A DNA stretch of 64,000 bases from Sinomonas cellulolyticus (GCF_014656475.1 NZ_BNCM01000005.1:1-64000); one strand, 5' to 3'; shown: positions 35,938 to 46,212, counted from the first letter of the stretch. Translations and numbers: made by a program. The notes: generated by a model from the sequence alone, not told the origin.

Positions 35938-36014
35938 CTCGGGACCACTCCGATCAGGACATCCCACCTCGATAAGGGGATCCTAAGCTGAGGCGCCCAT
36001 CACAAAGTGGCACC

Positions 36015-36662
36015 ATGACTTCCATGCGTATGGACCATGTTTCTTATGCCTGCGAAGAGGACGGCCTGCTGGCCACAACTGAGCGGATTTCCAACGCCCT
36101 CGGCGTCGAGGCAGTCAAGGGAGGGGTCCACCCGCGGTTCGGCACCCGCAACATGATCATCCCCCTGACGAACCACCACTACCTCGAGGTCGTCGAGGTC
36201 CTGGACCACCCGGCGTCGGACAAGGCGCCGTTCGGCCAGGCTGTGCGCGCCCGCAGCGCCGCGGGCGGCGGGTGGATGGGCTGGTGCGTCGAGGTCGACG
36301 ACCTTGCGCCCATCGAGGAGCGGCTCGGCCGCCACGCCGTTCCCGGCAACCGCAAGTTCCCGGACGGGCGCGAGCTCGTGTGGAAGCAGATCGGCATCCT
36401 CGGCCTCATCGCCGACCCCCAGGTTCCGTACGTGCTCAAGTGGGAGGGCGACCCGGAGCTGCACCCGTCCAACGCCTACCCGGGCACCGTGCGCCTGAGC
36501 AAGCTGACCATCGCCGGCTCGGCCGAGCGCGTCACCGAGTGGCTCGGTGAGCCGGTCGAGAAGCCGCTCGAGGACGTCGAGGTCGAGTGGGTCTCCCCGA
36601 AGGGCACCCCGGGGATCATGAGCGTGACGTTCGAGACCGCCAAGGGCGTCGTCACGATCTGA
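36015..36662 (+). CDS. Glyoxalase/VOC-like domain protein
   Basis: 215 aa. Begins MRMDHVSYACEED (start at 36015 or 36024) and continues with the betaalphabeta repeats of a Glyoxalase_3-type domain: NMIIPLTNHHYLEVVEVLDHP, GGGWMGWCVEVDDLAPIEERLG, RLSKLTIAGSAERVTEWLG and ending in TFETAKGVVTI. Metal residues H and E are at plausible positions. Function unknown. Followed at once by a strong terminator-like hairpin and the 22-bp array. Confidence 0.8.
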   Translation: MTSMRMDHVSYACEEDGLLATTERISNALGVEAVKGGVHPRFGTRNMIIPLTNHHYLEVVEVLDHPASDKAPFGQAVRARSAAGGGWMGWCVEVDDLAPIEERLGRHAVPGNRKFPDGRELVWKQIGILGLIADPQVPYVLKWEGDPELHPSNAYPGTVRLSKLTIAGSAERVTEWLGEPVEKPLEDVEVEWVSPKGTPGIMSVTFETAKGVVTI

Positions 36663-36679
36663 GCAGGGACCCAAACCGC

Positions 36680-36719
36680 CGCCAGGGACCCCACAACTTC
36701 GGCTGTGGGGTCCCTGGCG
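36680..36719 (+). terminator. Terminator-like hairpin after the VOC gene
   Basis: 16-bp perfect inverted repeat: arm 36680-36695 (CGCCAGGGACCCCACA), 8-nt loop ACTTCGGC, arm 36704-36719. Right arm doubles as the first unit of the tandem array 36704-36857, so any of several later units could pair with the same left arm. Confidence 0.75.
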
Positions 36720-36857
36720 TTCCGTTGCGGGGTCCCTGCCAGTCCGTTGCGGGGTCCCTGCCAGCACCTTGCGGGGTCCCTGCCAGCACGTTGCGGGGTC
36801 CCTGCCGTTCCGTTGCGGGGTCCCTGCCAGCACCTTGCAGGGTCTCCGGCGTTCGCT
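36704..36857. repeat. 22-bp tandem array, seven units
   Basis: Units start at 36704, 36726, 36748, 36770, 36792, 36814 and 36836; core TGCGGGGTCCCTGCC followed by AGCACCT, AGTCCGT or GTTCCGT. First and last units are diverged, the middle ones near identical. No spacers, so not CRISPR. It fills the gap between converging VOC and CPBP genes. Confidence 0.9.
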
Positions 36858-36864
36858 CGAGTGG

Positions 36865-37665
36865 TCACCCCAGCCCGATGGCCTTGCCCACGAGGCTGAA
36901 GCCGACAAACGCGGTGATGTCCAGCAGGGCGTGCGCGACCACGAGGGGCATCGTCCGCCCATAGCGCCGGTAGACCCAGCAGAACACAAGGCCCATCACG
37001 GCGTTGCCCACGAACGGCCCGATCCCTTGGTACAGGTGGTAGCTGCCCCTCAGGAGCGCGCTCGCTCCCACCGCCACAGGCGCCGCCCACCCGAGCCGGC
37101 GCAGCCAGCCGAGCATGAAGGCCACGACGATGACCTCCTCGACGATCGCGTGGCGCACCGCGGAGACGATGAGCACCGGCACCGTCCACCAGTACTGGTC
37201 GAGCCCGCTGGGGATGATCGCCGTCGTGATCCCGAGCGCCCGCCCGGCCCAGTAGAGGCCCAAGGACGGGATGCCGATCGCGAGGAACAGCCCCACACCC
37301 CACAGGAGGTCCCGCCCCGGCCGGCTGAGGTCGAGCCCGAGCCGCCGGAACGGCACCGTCCACGGTGTCCGGCCCAGCCGGCGTCGCGCCACGGCATCCC
37401 ACACGAAGTACAGGGCCAGGGCTACCGGGACGAGCGCGAACAGGATGTCGAGCAGCTGGTAAGTGAGGTCGAAGTACTCGCGGGTGCTGCGCGACTGGTT
37501 GAGCGTGGACGTGCCCTGCGCAAGCGGCGCGCGGGTCGCCTTGTCGATCAGCTGGACCACCGAGTACACGGCGGACTGCCCGAGCGAGAGCCCGAGCACG
37601 ATCAGCAGCTGGGCGCGCCACCGGACGCGGGAGGCGGAACGGACGACGGCGGGTGCTTCGGGCAT
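36865..37665 (-). CDS. CPBP family intramembrane metalloprotease
   Basis: 266 aa, about eight hydrophobic helices. Family motifs: VEEVIVVAFMLGWLRR (the EE pair; no Arg after it, as in the actinobacterial subgroup), RGSYHLYQGIGPFVGN (motif 2 His) and LVVAHALLDI (motif 3 His). CPBP proteins act as prenyl-protein-like proteases or bacteriocin immunity factors; the substrate is unknown. ATG 37665 chosen over 37695. Convergent with the VOC gene across the 22-bp array. Confidence 0.85.
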   Translation of the reverse strand: MPEAPAVVRSASRVRWRAQLLIVLGLSLGQSAVYSVVQLIDKATRAPLAQGTSTLNQSRSTREYFDLTYQLLDILFALVPVALALYFVWDAVARRRLGRTPWTVPFRRLGLDLSRPGRDLLWGVGLFLAIGIPSLGLYWAGRALGITTAIIPSGLDQYWWTVPVLIVSAVRHAIVEEVIVVAFMLGWLRRLGWAAPVAVGASALLRGSYHLYQGIGPFVGNAVMGLVFCWVYRRYGRTMPLVVAHALLDITAFVGFSLVGKAIGLG

Positions 37666-37701
37666 GCTTCCATCTTGCCGAACGATGCTGGGCACCAGCC
37701 T

Positions 37702-39048
37702 CTAGCGGACCCTGCGCCCCGCCCGCCAGACCGCGCTGGTGAGCGGCATCCCGGGCCGGTAGGCGAGGTGGGTGGCGCTCGGCGCGTCTAGCAGCTGCAG
37801 GTCGGCGCGATGGCCGACGGCGATCGAGCCCACCGCCCGCTGGCCGTCGGCATCGACACCTGCATGCCGCCGGAGGGCGAGGGCCCCGCCGAACGTGGCA
37901 GCCCGCACGGCTTCCTGGACGGACAGCCCCATCTGGAGCACGGCAGTGGTGACGCAGTAGGCCACTGAGCTCGTGTAGCTCGTGCCGGGATTGCAGTTGG
38001 AGGCGATCGCGACCTGGACCCCGGCATCGAGGAGTCGCCGGGCCGGGGCGAGCGGCGCCCGGGTCGAGAGGTCGCACGCGGGCAGGACGGTGGCCACGGT
38101 GCCCGCCGTGGCCAAGGAGTCTTGGCTGGCCCAAGCGTCTTGGCTGGCCAAGGAGTCTTGACTGGCCCAAGAGTCTTGGCTGGCCAAGGAGTCTTGAGCC
38201 TCTCCGGCCTGTCCGGGGGCGCCGCCGGGGCCGGTCCAGTGCACCCACGAGCCAGCGAGCGCCTCGACGTCGGCCTCGTCGAGGAAGTTCACGTGGTCCA
38301 CGCTGGCGGCACCGAACTCGACGGCGAGCCGCACTCCCGGCCCGGGTCCGAGCTGGTTGCCGTGCACCCGCAGCCCGAGGCCGGCATCACGACAGGCCGT
38401 GAGGACTCGGCGGGACTGCTCCTCGCTGAAGGCGCCCCGCTCGCAGAACACGTCCGCCCAGCGAACGTGGGGCAGCACGGCCTTCAGCATCTCGCCGCAG
38501 ACGAGGTCGGTGTACTCCTGGGCGTCCGCGCCGGCCGGGACGAGGTGCGCCCCAAGGTAGGTGACTTCGTCCACGAACTCGCCGGCGAGCACCGCGCTGC
38601 GGACTTCGTGGGGCACATCGAGCCCGTAGCCCGTCTTGGTCTCGAGGTAGGTGGTGCCGCCCGCAACCGCCTCGGCGAGGCGGGCCGAGAGCAGACGGCG
38701 CAGCTCGGCGTCGGACGCCTCCCGCGTGGCGGCCATGGTGACGCCGATCCCGCCGGCTGCGTAAGCCTGGCCGGCCATGCGGGCCTCGAACTCCGCGGTG
38801 CGGTCTCCCGCGAAGACCAGATGGGAGTGCGAATCGACCCAGCCGGGCAGCACGGCGCGGCCGCCGGCGTCGAAGCGCTCGTCTGCTGCGGGCGCGTGGC
38901 GGGCGGGCCCCACCCAGGCGATCCGCTCGCCGTCGAGCACGACTGCGGCGTCCCGCAGCACGCCGGCGCCCTCGCCGGATCCAGGGCTCGCCTCACCCGT
39001 GAGGTGCTGGGTGGAAAGCTCGCCGATGCTGTCGATGAGGAGGGCCAT
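37702..39048 (-). CDS. hutI: Imidazolonepropionase with an in-frame hexapeptide repeat
   Basis: 448 aa amidohydrolase of histidine degradation (typical length about 400). Metal site SHSHLVFAGDR; GGIGVTMAATREAS; LETKTGYGLD; RVHGNQLG; ASVDHVNFLDE; IASNCNPGTSYTSSVAYC. Around residue 290-320, after the DHVNFLDEADVEALAGSW segment, an inserted stretch of five copies of D-S/A-L/W-A-S-Q (18-bp DNA repeat, 38109-38194) appears that is not part of the fold. It is 11 nt downstream of the FAD oxidase gene, probable co-transcription. ATG 39048 with AGGAG nearby. Confidence 0.92.
   Translation of the reverse strand: MALLIDSIGELSTQHLTGEASPGSGEGAGVLRDAAVVLDGERIAWVGPARHAPAADERFDAGGRAVLPGWVDSHSHLVFAGDRTAEFEARMAGQAYAAGGIGVTMAATREASDAELRRLLSARLAEAVAGGTTYLETKTGYGLDVPHEVRSAVLAGEFVDEVTYLGAHLVPAGADAQEYTDLVCGEMLKAVLPHVRWADVFCERGAFSEEQSRRVLTACRDAGLGLRVHGNQLGPGPGVRLAVEFGAASVDHVNFLDEADVEALAGSWVHWTGPGGAPGQAGEAQDSLASQDSWASQDSLASQDAWASQDSLATAGTVATVLPACDLSTRAPLAPARRLLDAGVQVAIASNCNPGTSYTSSVAYCVTTAVLQMGLSVQEAVRAATFGGALALRRHAGVDADGQRAVGSIAVGHRADLQLLDAPSATHLAYRPGMPLTSAVWRAGRRVR
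38109..38194. repeat. 18-bp tandem repeat inside hutI
   Basis: Units at 38123, 38141, 38159 and 38177 plus a partial one from 38109; consensus TGGCTGGCCAAGGAGTCT, alternating two variants. Minus-strand translation DSLASQ/DSWASQ. Multiple of three keeps hutI in frame. Confidence 0.9.
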
Positions 39049-39059
39049 ACTCCTATGCT

Positions 39060-40214
39060 CTAGCTCCGGACGGACAGGCGATGGGGATCGAACGCCCTGG
39101 CTGTCTCCGATACCGGACCTGCCCCCGAACGGAGGGCCTCGGGACCCGTGAGGAGCTGGGCGGCGGCGTCCTCGGCGAGCGCGGAGGACGTCTGGAAGCC
39201 ATAGCCGCCCTGCCCGGCCAGCCAGAAGAACCCCGGAGCCTCGGGGTCGAAGCCCATCACGGGCAGCCCGTCCTGGGGCGAGGTGCGCAGGCCCGTCCAG
39301 GCCCGCACGATCCCCGTGACCTTGAGGTCGGCGACCGTGCGGATCAGCTCCAGCGCGGCCTCGATGTCGCCCGGCCGCGGGACGGCGTCCTCGGCAAGGG
39401 ACGGCTCCGCTTCCGACGGCGAGACGAGGGCTCCCGCCGGGTCGGGGCGGAAGTACCAGGTGTCGTCCGCCGCGGCCACCATCGGTGCATCGGGAGCCAG
39501 CGGTTCGGCAAGCGAGACGAGGGCCGCCGTGCGCCGGTAGGGCTGCAGGCCCAGGCGCTCGACGCCGAAGAGGATCGCGAGGTCGTCCGCCCACGCGCCG
39601 GCGGCGTTGACGACGTTGGTCGCGTGGAAGCCCTCTGCGCCCGCGCCGACGAGCCACCCCTCCCCCACTCGCTGCGCGGTGTGCACGGGGGCGCCGACGT
39701 GGATGCCCACGCCCGCCGCCTGCGCCCGGTGCTCGTGGTAGGCCAGCAGCGCGTCGGCGTCGACCCGGACGGAGTCCGTGTCGAGGGCCGCGGCCTCGAA
39801 GGCCTCCGGCTTCAGGGCGGGGAGGAGCTCTCGTGCCTCGTCGCGGGTGAGGGCACGCATGCCCTCGTGCGACTCGGCCTCGACCGCTGCGCGGCTGCCG
39901 ACCAGCATGAAGCGGCTGGGCCAGATGAGCCTCCGGGCCCCGTCCGGACCGACGTCCGCGGCGTCAGCGAGCGCAGCGAGCGTGCGGCGGGTCAGCTCCT
40001 TGACGGGCGCGGGCCCGTAGCTGGGGATGAGCTGCTGCGCCGAGCGCGAGGAGGTGTGGTACGCGAGCGAGGGCTCGGCCTCGACGAGGGCGACCCGGCA
40101 TCGGCCGCCGAGCGCTGAGGCGAGCGAGAGGCCGACGATGCCTCCTCCCACGATGAGGACGTCGACGTCTTCGGCGCTGCCGTAGGCACTGCTGGATGTG
40201 GCCGTCATGGCCAC
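39060..40214 (-). CDS. FAD-dependent oxidoreductase (DAO/glycine-oxidase family)
   Basis: 384 aa. Rossmann loop DVLIVGGGIVGLSLASALGG, VEAEPSLAYHTSSRSAQQL (the T-S-S-R-S-A-Q motif of L-2-hydroxyglutarate/glycine-type oxidases), NAAGAWADDLA, and the C-terminal WTGLRTSPQDGLPVMGF and GFFWLAGQGGYGFQTS. It oxidises an amino or hydroxy acid; specific substrate unknown. Start 40214 or 40208. Precedes hutI in the same direction; the next upstream gene on the strand (aquaglyceroporin) is 97 nt away. Confidence 0.85.
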   Translation of the reverse strand: MAMTATSSSAYGSAEDVDVLIVGGGIVGLSLASALGGRCRVALVEAEPSLAYHTSSRSAQQLIPSYGPAPVKELTRRTLAALADAADVGPDGARRLIWPSRFMLVGSRAAVEAESHEGMRALTRDEARELLPALKPEAFEAAALDTDSVRVDADALLAYHEHRAQAAGVGIHVGAPVHTAQRVGEGWLVGAGAEGFHATNVVNAAGAWADDLAILFGVERLGLQPYRRTAALVSLAEPLAPDAPMVAAADDTWYFRPDPAGALVSPSEAEPSLAEDAVPRPGDIEAALELIRTVADLKVTGIVRAWTGLRTSPQDGLPVMGFDPEAPGFFWLAGQGGYGFQTSSALAEDAAAQLLTGPEALRSGAGPVSETARAFDPHRLSVRS

Positions 40215-40311
40215 ACCCTACCCGTGACGGGCGATGGAGAGGAGGGGTCGGGGGCCCCTTGCGGAGTCCCTCCCCGCTCGTCGCAGCGTTCCCCGGCGCC
40301 TTTCCCGGCCC

Positions 40312-41250
40312 CTACTCAGCGGTGCGACCCGGCTCCGGCCCCTCCGCGAGCCTCATCCGCGCGTGGAGAACGTCCCCGATGAACCAGTCGTAGACCAGCA
40401 CCCCGATCACGCCTCCGATGAGGGGCCCGACGATGGGTACCCAGAAGTACCAGCTGAACGAGCCCTCCACTGTGCCGGGCATCGCCACCTGCCCCCAGCC
40501 TGCCGCCCAGGCGAGCAGCCGCGGCCCCAGGTCGCGGGCCGGGTTGATCGCGTATCCGGCGTTCGCTCCGAAGGACATTCCGATCGCCGCGACCGCGAGG
40601 CCTATCATGAGCGGGCCGAGGTTGGCCTGCACCGCGGTGTTGCGCAGGTCGATGATGGCCACGACCAGCATCACGAGGAACATCGTGCCGATGATCTGGT
40701 CGATGAGCGGCCCGATGTTGTTCCCGTTGTAGAACGGGGCGGGGAATGTGGCAAAGATCGAGTAGGTGGCGTTGCCCTTCGGGTCCGCGCGGCCGGTGCC
40801 TACGGCCTTGTTGTAGGCATCGATCGCGGGGAAGTAGTTCAGAAGCACGAGGGCTGCGCCGACGAAGGCGCCCGCCACCTGCGCGATCATGTACGGCCCG
40901 ACCTTGTTCCAGGGGAACCGTCGCCGCACGGCGAAGGCCAGCGTCACAGCGGGATTGATGTGGGCGCCGCTGACCCCTCCCGCAACGTACACGGCCATCG
41001 CCACTGCCAGGGCCCACCCCCACGTGATGAGCAGCCAGTCGCCGCTCGCGAGGAAGATGGTCGTGTTGGTCTGGGCGCGGCCCGAGCCGGGCAGCGCTGC
41101 CACGGCCATCGCCACGACACCGTCACCGAAGGCGATCAGGACGAACGTCCCGAGGAATTCTGCGAGGAGCTCGCCCCACAGGCCGCCCATGTTCTTGAGT
41201 CCGGAGCCTCCCGTGCGCACACTGTGCCGGATGGGAGCCACATCGCTCAT
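40312..41250 (-). CDS. glpF: MIP family glycerol facilitator/aquaglyceroporin
   Basis: 312 aa, six helices and both half-helices: GAHINPAVTLAF (first NPA) and GYAINPARDLGPR (second NPA followed by R-D). The Asp after NPAR and the G in the selectivity region are the aquaglyceroporin mark rather than the water-only type. ATG 41250; the frame continues upstream without ribosome site. No glpK/glpD partner is in the window; it lies alone between kbl and the FAD oxidase. Confidence 0.88.
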   Translation of the reverse strand: MSDVAPIRHSVRTGGSGLKNMGGLWGELLAEFLGTFVLIAFGDGVVAMAVAALPGSGRAQTNTTIFLASGDWLLITWGWALAVAMAVYVAGGVSGAHINPAVTLAFAVRRRFPWNKVGPYMIAQVAGAFVGAALVLLNYFPAIDAYNKAVGTGRADPKGNATYSIFATFPAPFYNGNNIGPLIDQIIGTMFLVMLVVAIIDLRNTAVQANLGPLMIGLAVAAIGMSFGANAGYAINPARDLGPRLLAWAAGWGQVAMPGTVEGSFSWYFWVPIVGPLIGGVIGVLVYDWFIGDVLHARMRLAEGPEPGRTAE

Positions 41251-41412
41251 GGCATTTCCTCCTGCTTGCCCGGTGGCCAGGGATGTGGCCACCGCGCGGC
41301 GCGGTGGGCGGCCGTTGACGTCGCTCGCCGGGCCTCGCACTTTCCACGGTAAGGAGGCCCCTACTGCCGGCGGAAGGGGCGCCGCAGAAGCCCGGGAGTG
41401 ATCTGAGTCACG

Positions 41413-42633
<1,221 letters not shown>

Positions 42634-42676
42634 GCGCTTTCCCTCCGTCTTCCTTCCGGCTCCGTCGTCGTGCCGG

Positions 42677-43723
42677 CTAGACGCCGGTCCAGTCCAGCAC
42701 CACTTTGCCGCCGCTGCCAGAGCGGGCGACGCCGAACCCCTCCTCCCAGCGGGCAGCCGGCAGGACGTCGGTCACCACGGAGGCGACGTTGCGTCGCAGC
42801 ACCGGATTCGAGGAGAGCATCGCGCTCATCGCGTACCAGGTCTCAAACATCTCGCGGCCGTAGATGCCCTTGAGCGTGAGCATGTGGGTGACGATCTTGG
42901 TCCAGTCCAGCTCTGCCTTCTCCGAGGGCAGCCCCAGCATCGCGATCCGGCCACCGTGGTTCATGTTCTCGATCATCCCCGCGAGCGCCGACGGCCTGCC
43001 GGACATCTCGAAGCCGACGTCGAAGCCCTCGAGCATGCCGAGCTCGTCCTGGGCCTCCCGCACGGACATCGTCGAGACGTCCACGGCGAGGTCGGCACCC
43101 ATCTGGCGGGCGAGCTCAAGGCGCCGCTCCGAGACGTCCGTGATGGCGATCTTCCGGGCGCCGGCGTGGCGTGCCACCGAAATGGCCATGAGCCCGATCG
43201 GCCCTGCTCCCGTAATGAGGACGTCCTCCCCGACGAGCGGGAAGCTCAGGGCGGTGTGCACGGCGTTGCCGAACGGATCGAAGATCGCCCCGAGCTCGGG
43301 GGTGATGAGCAAGTCGTGGTGCACCCACACATTGGCCTCGGGGATCACGATGTACTCGGCAAAAGCGCCGTCGCGCTGCACCCCGACGCTGACCACGTTG
43401 ATGCACATCTGCCGGCGGCCGGCCCGGCAGTTGCGGCACATGCCGCACACGATGTGGCCTTCACCCGAGACGCGGTCCCCGACCCTCACCACCTTGACGT
43501 CCTCGCCCGTCTCGACCACCTCGCCATAGAACTCGTGGCCCGGGATGAACGGGGCGGTGGCCATCGCCTGAGCGGACTCGTCCCACGACTGGAGGTGGAG
43601 GTCGGTGCCGCAGATGCCGGTCGCGTGCACGCGGATCTTAACGTCCGCTGGCCCGGTCTTCGGCTCGGGGCGATCGGTGAACTCGAAGCCGGCCTGCGGG
43701 CCGGGCTTGTACAGGGCCTTCAT
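42677..43723 (-). CDS. tdh: L-threonine 3-dehydrogenase
   Basis: 348 aa zinc medium-chain dehydrogenase. Catalytic zinc: [10 protein letters not shown] and [13 protein letters not shown]; structural zinc: [18 protein letters not shown] loop [21 protein letters not shown]. Start at ATG 43723 (MKALYKPG) preferred; a GTG at 43741 would add six residues. First gene of tdh-kbl; divergent from a LysR regulator 71 nt away, which is the likely controller. Confidence 0.93.
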   Translation of the reverse strand: MKALYKPGPQAGFEFTDRPEPKTGPADVKIRVHATGICGTDLHLQSWDESAQAMATAPFIPGHEFYGEVVETGEDVKVVRVGDRVSGEGHIVCGMCRNCRAGRRQMCINVVSVGVQRDGAFAEYIVIPEANVWVHHDLLITPELGAIFDPFGNAVHTALSFPLVGEDVLITGAGPIGLMAISVARHAGARKIAITDVSERRLELARQMGADLAVDVSTMSVREAQDELGMLEGFDVGFEMSGRPSALAGMIENMNHGGRIAMLGLPSEKAELDWTKIVTHMLTLKGIYGREMFETWYAMSAMLSSNPVLRRNVASVVTDVLPAARWEEGFGVARSGSGGKVVLDWTGV

Positions 43724-43794
43724 GAGGCCATTCAATTCCACCGCACCGCTTAGAACAACGGCGGGTTTCTCAAGGGACGGTTTAGATTTCCCTT

Positions 43795-44778
43795 ATGGAT
43801 GTCCGGCAGCTGCAGATCCTGCGCGAGCTGGGTGAGCTCGGGAGCGTCAAGGCCGTGGCGGAGGAGCTCATGGTCACACCGTCCGCCGTGTCCCAGCAGC
43901 TGGCACTGCTCGCCCGCAGCGCGGGCACGCAGCTGACCCGCAAGGAGGGCCGCAATCTTGTCCTGACGGATGCGGGGAGGGTCCTCGCGGAGGCGGGCGG
44001 CGCCGTCGTGCGCGCCATGGCGGACGCGCGCGCCGCGATCGGTGCGTACCACGAGGACCCGGCGGGGATCGTGAGCGTGAGCGCGTTCCACTCGGCCGCA
44101 CAGGCACTCTTCGGAAGGCTCGCGGCGCGGCTCGCGGTGCCTCCGCCGCAGCCCGCAGCGCACGACGCCGGCGGGGCGGCGTCCGCGCGCCCCTCGCCGA
44201 GGCTCCGGCTCACCGACGAGGACGTCCCGCAGCACGGCTTCCCGGCGCTGACTGGCAGGTATGACATCGTGCTCGCGCACCGCCTCGCCCACACCGAGGC
44301 ATGGCCCGAGGACAGGCTCGTCGTGGTGCCGCTCGTGCAGGAGCCGTTCGACGTCGCGCTCCCGGCCGCGCACCCGCTTGCCGCGCGGGCCGAACTGGCC
44401 CCCGAGGACGTGGCCGGCGAGCCGTGGGTCTCGAGCCGGCCGGGGTACTCGCCCGCCGACGTCCTGGCGGCCATCGGGGCAGTCGCGAGCCGCTCGCCCG
44501 AGGTCTCCCACCGGATCAACGACTACTCGACCGTCGCGGCGGTCGTGGCAGGAGGCGGAGTCCTCGGCCTGATTCCCCGGTACACGGCGGGGATCGGGCT
44601 GCCGCCCGACGTCGTGCTGCGACCACTTGCGGGGATCGGGACGAGGCGCAGCATCGACTTGCTCATCCGCCCGGAGAACGCCCGGCGGCGGTCGGTGCGC
44701 ACGGTGGCCGAGACCCTCAGAGGGCTGATGGGCGAGCTCGTCGCCGAGGCCGAGCACCGCGCCGCTGCGGCGCGATGA
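43795..44778 (+). CDS. LysR family transcriptional regulator
   Basis: 327 aa. N-terminal winged HTH: MDVRQLQILRELGELGSVKAVAEELMVTPSAVSQQLALLARSAG, then the substrate-binding domain with DIVLAHRLAHTEAW and VSHRINDYSTVAAVVAGGGVLGLIPRYTA. TAGATT ends 6 nt before the ATG (leaderless spacing). Divergent from tdh-kbl, the standard position for a LysR activator of that operon. The last 62 nt overlap the opposite-strand membrane protein gene. Confidence 0.9.
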   Translation: MDVRQLQILRELGELGSVKAVAEELMVTPSAVSQQLALLARSAGTQLTRKEGRNLVLTDAGRVLAEAGGAVVRAMADARAAIGAYHEDPAGIVSVSAFHSAAQALFGRLAARLAVPPPQPAAHDAGGAASARPSPRLRLTDEDVPQHGFPALTGRYDIVLAHRLAHTEAWPEDRLVVVPLVQEPFDVALPAAHPLAARAELAPEDVAGEPWVSSRPGYSPADVLAAIGAVASRSPEVSHRINDYSTVAAVVAGGGVLGLIPRYTAGIGLPPDVVLRPLAGIGTRRSIDLLIRPENARRRSVRTVAETLRGLMGELVAEAEHRAAAAR

Positions 44779-45235
44779 GCACGAGCGCCGGGTAGGTGAT
44801 GAGTGCCACCGCGAAGTGCATGAGCACGAGGACGCCGATGGCGTTGGCGGGCTGGCCCTTGTAGAGGATCCAAGCGTCCGGGGCGAGGCCCACGATGGTC
44901 ACGAGGATGGCCAGCCACAGGAACGGCTTCCATGCCCGCGACGACAACCACGTCACGGCGGGCCATGCGAGGCACGCGAGGCCGACGCCGATCACCGTCA
45001 GCTTTGTGTAGTCCACGAACCCGAAGTGCTCGTAGCCGGCGGTCTCGGGGAACCACGCGACACCGGCCGCCGCGAGGGCGGCGCAGGCGAGCACGGAGCC
45101 CACGACGGCGACGGCGCTCGCGACCACCCAGCGCACGGGCGCGGGCTGGTTGCGGCCGCGGGGGAAGTCGAGATCGAGTGCGCGCATCCATCGTGCGGTC
45201 GCAGTGGAGGCGCCGGGGGTGTGCTGAGACGTCAT
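44717..45235 (-). CDS. Hypothetical membrane protein (DUF6069-like)
   Basis: 172 aa, four hydrophobic helices: VVASAVAVVGSVLACAALAAAG, LTVIGVGLACLAWPAVTWL, WLAILVTIVGLAPDAWILYKG and GVLVLMHFAVALITYPALVLIAP, ending with an Arg-rich tail. The first-to-last spacing and the PDAW/H motifs fit the small DUF6069 membrane family as I remember it. Function unknown. Its 3' part overlaps the LysR gene tail by 62 nt. Confidence 0.7.
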   Translation of the reverse strand: MTSQHTPGASTATARWMRALDLDFPRGRNQPAPVRWVVASAVAVVGSVLACAALAAAGVAWFPETAGYEHFGFVDYTKLTVIGVGLACLAWPAVTWLSSRAWKPFLWLAILVTIVGLAPDAWILYKGQPANAIGVLVLMHFAVALITYPALVLIAPQRRGARPRRRARPSAL

Positions 45236-45312
45236 GCCCCGAGCGTAGGAACCCGGTTCTCAGAAGACTCTGAGAATTCGGTCCCGGCTCCCCTTCGGGA
45301 CGAGGCCGGCCG

Positions 45313-45684
45313 TCAGTTCTCGAAGAGGCAGAAGGGGTGCCCGTCGGGATCGAAGAAGACGATGACGTCCTCCTGGGGCTGATGCGGCGCCTTCGTCGCC
45401 CCGCAGTCCTCGGCATGCGCCGCCGCCTTCGCGAGGTCCGCCACGAGCAGGTCAAGATGCATCATCTGCTGTTGCTTCCCGGGCTGCTCGGGCCATACCG
45501 GCCGCTCATAGTTCTCCTCGAACTGGAAGGAGAGCTGCCGTCCCCCGGCGGGGTCCCGGACCGTGGTCCACTCCTGCTCGTCGTCACCGAGCTCCCACCC
45601 CAGCAGCGTGGAGTAGAAGCGAGCGGCCGCCCGCGGATCAGGGCTGCCGAGGACCGTCGCGTGGTACTGGATCAGTGGCGCCAT
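45313..45684 (-). CDS. VOC family protein
   Basis: 123 aa, one glyoxalase/bleomycin-resistance fold: YHATVLGSPDPRAAARFYSTLLGWEL, QMMHLDLLVADLAKAAAHAEDCGA and VFFDPDGHPFCLFEN. H at the start and E at the end are at metal positions. ATG 45684. Role unknown. Confidence 0.82.
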   Translation of the reverse strand: MAPLIQYHATVLGSPDPRAAARFYSTLLGWELGDDEQEWTTVRDPAGGRQLSFQFEENYERPVWPEQPGKQQQMMHLDLLVADLAKAAAHAEDCGATKAPHQPQEDVIVFFDPDGHPFCLFEN

Positions 45685-45867
45685 GGGCCCAACAATACGC
45701 ACGACGGCGCCGCACCAGTAGGTGCCGAAGGCCCGGGTGCGCTGCACGCGCGGGGCGAGTGGCGGCGTCGTGCGTACGCCTGAAGCGAGCCCGCCCGAAG
45801 ATACCCCGGGTTGTGGACAACACCTCGGTCTACAGACGGCGGTACTGTCCAGAACGTGGGGTGAAGC
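45685..45867. other. Intergenic spacer with an isolated DnaA-box-like 9-mer
   Basis: 183 nt between two VOC genes. Minus-strand TTGTCCACA at 45812-45820 equals the actinobacterial DnaA box; GTTGTGGACAAC is an inverted repeat. No cluster of boxes, no AT-rich element, no origin genes. No coding or RNA feature seen. Confidence 0.4.
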
Positions 45868-46212
45868 CTATGCAGCCAGCGGCCGCCAGATCCCGAACCG
45901 GTTCCCGGCGGGGTCGACGAGATGGGCGAACTCGATGGCGCCGTTGTTGACGAGCGGGAGGGCGACCGTGGCCCCGAGACGCTCGGCCTCGGCGACGGCG
46001 GCGGCCACATCCTCCACTTGGACGTAGAACACCGCCCAGTGGTCCCGGCCGATCCCGGTGGTGTCCCAGAGGCCGCCCTGGTCCGTGTTGACCATGCGGT
46101 AGCCCACCGGGGACGGCTCCCCGAACTCCCAGCCGAACAGCCCACCATAGAAGGCCCGCGAGCCCTCAGGGTCCGGGGTCCCGATCTCGAAATAGTTCAC
46201 CTGCGCCGTCAT
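45868..46212 (-). CDS. VOC family protein (glyoxalase-like)
   Basis: 114 aa. VNYFEIGTPDPEGSRAFYGGLFGWEF, GRDHWAVFYVQVEDVAAAVAEAERLGA and FAHLVDPAGNRFGIWRP form one VOC domain. ATG 46212. Tandem with, but only distantly like, the VOC gene 183 nt away. Confidence 0.82.
   Translation of the reverse strand: MTAQVNYFEIGTPDPEGSRAFYGGLFGWEFGEPSPVGYRMVNTDQGGLWDTTGIGRDHWAVFYVQVEDVAAAVAEAERLGATVALPLVNNGAIEFAHLVDPAGNRFGIWRPLAA

Noticed and set aside
36704..36857. CRISPR array
   Set aside because: Units are contiguous with no spacers; no cas genes.
45812..45820. Replication origin from a TTGTCCACA DnaA-box match (also 18869-18877, minus)
   Set aside because: Single boxes without cluster, AT-rich element or dnaA/dnaN; expected by chance or dispersed titration sites.
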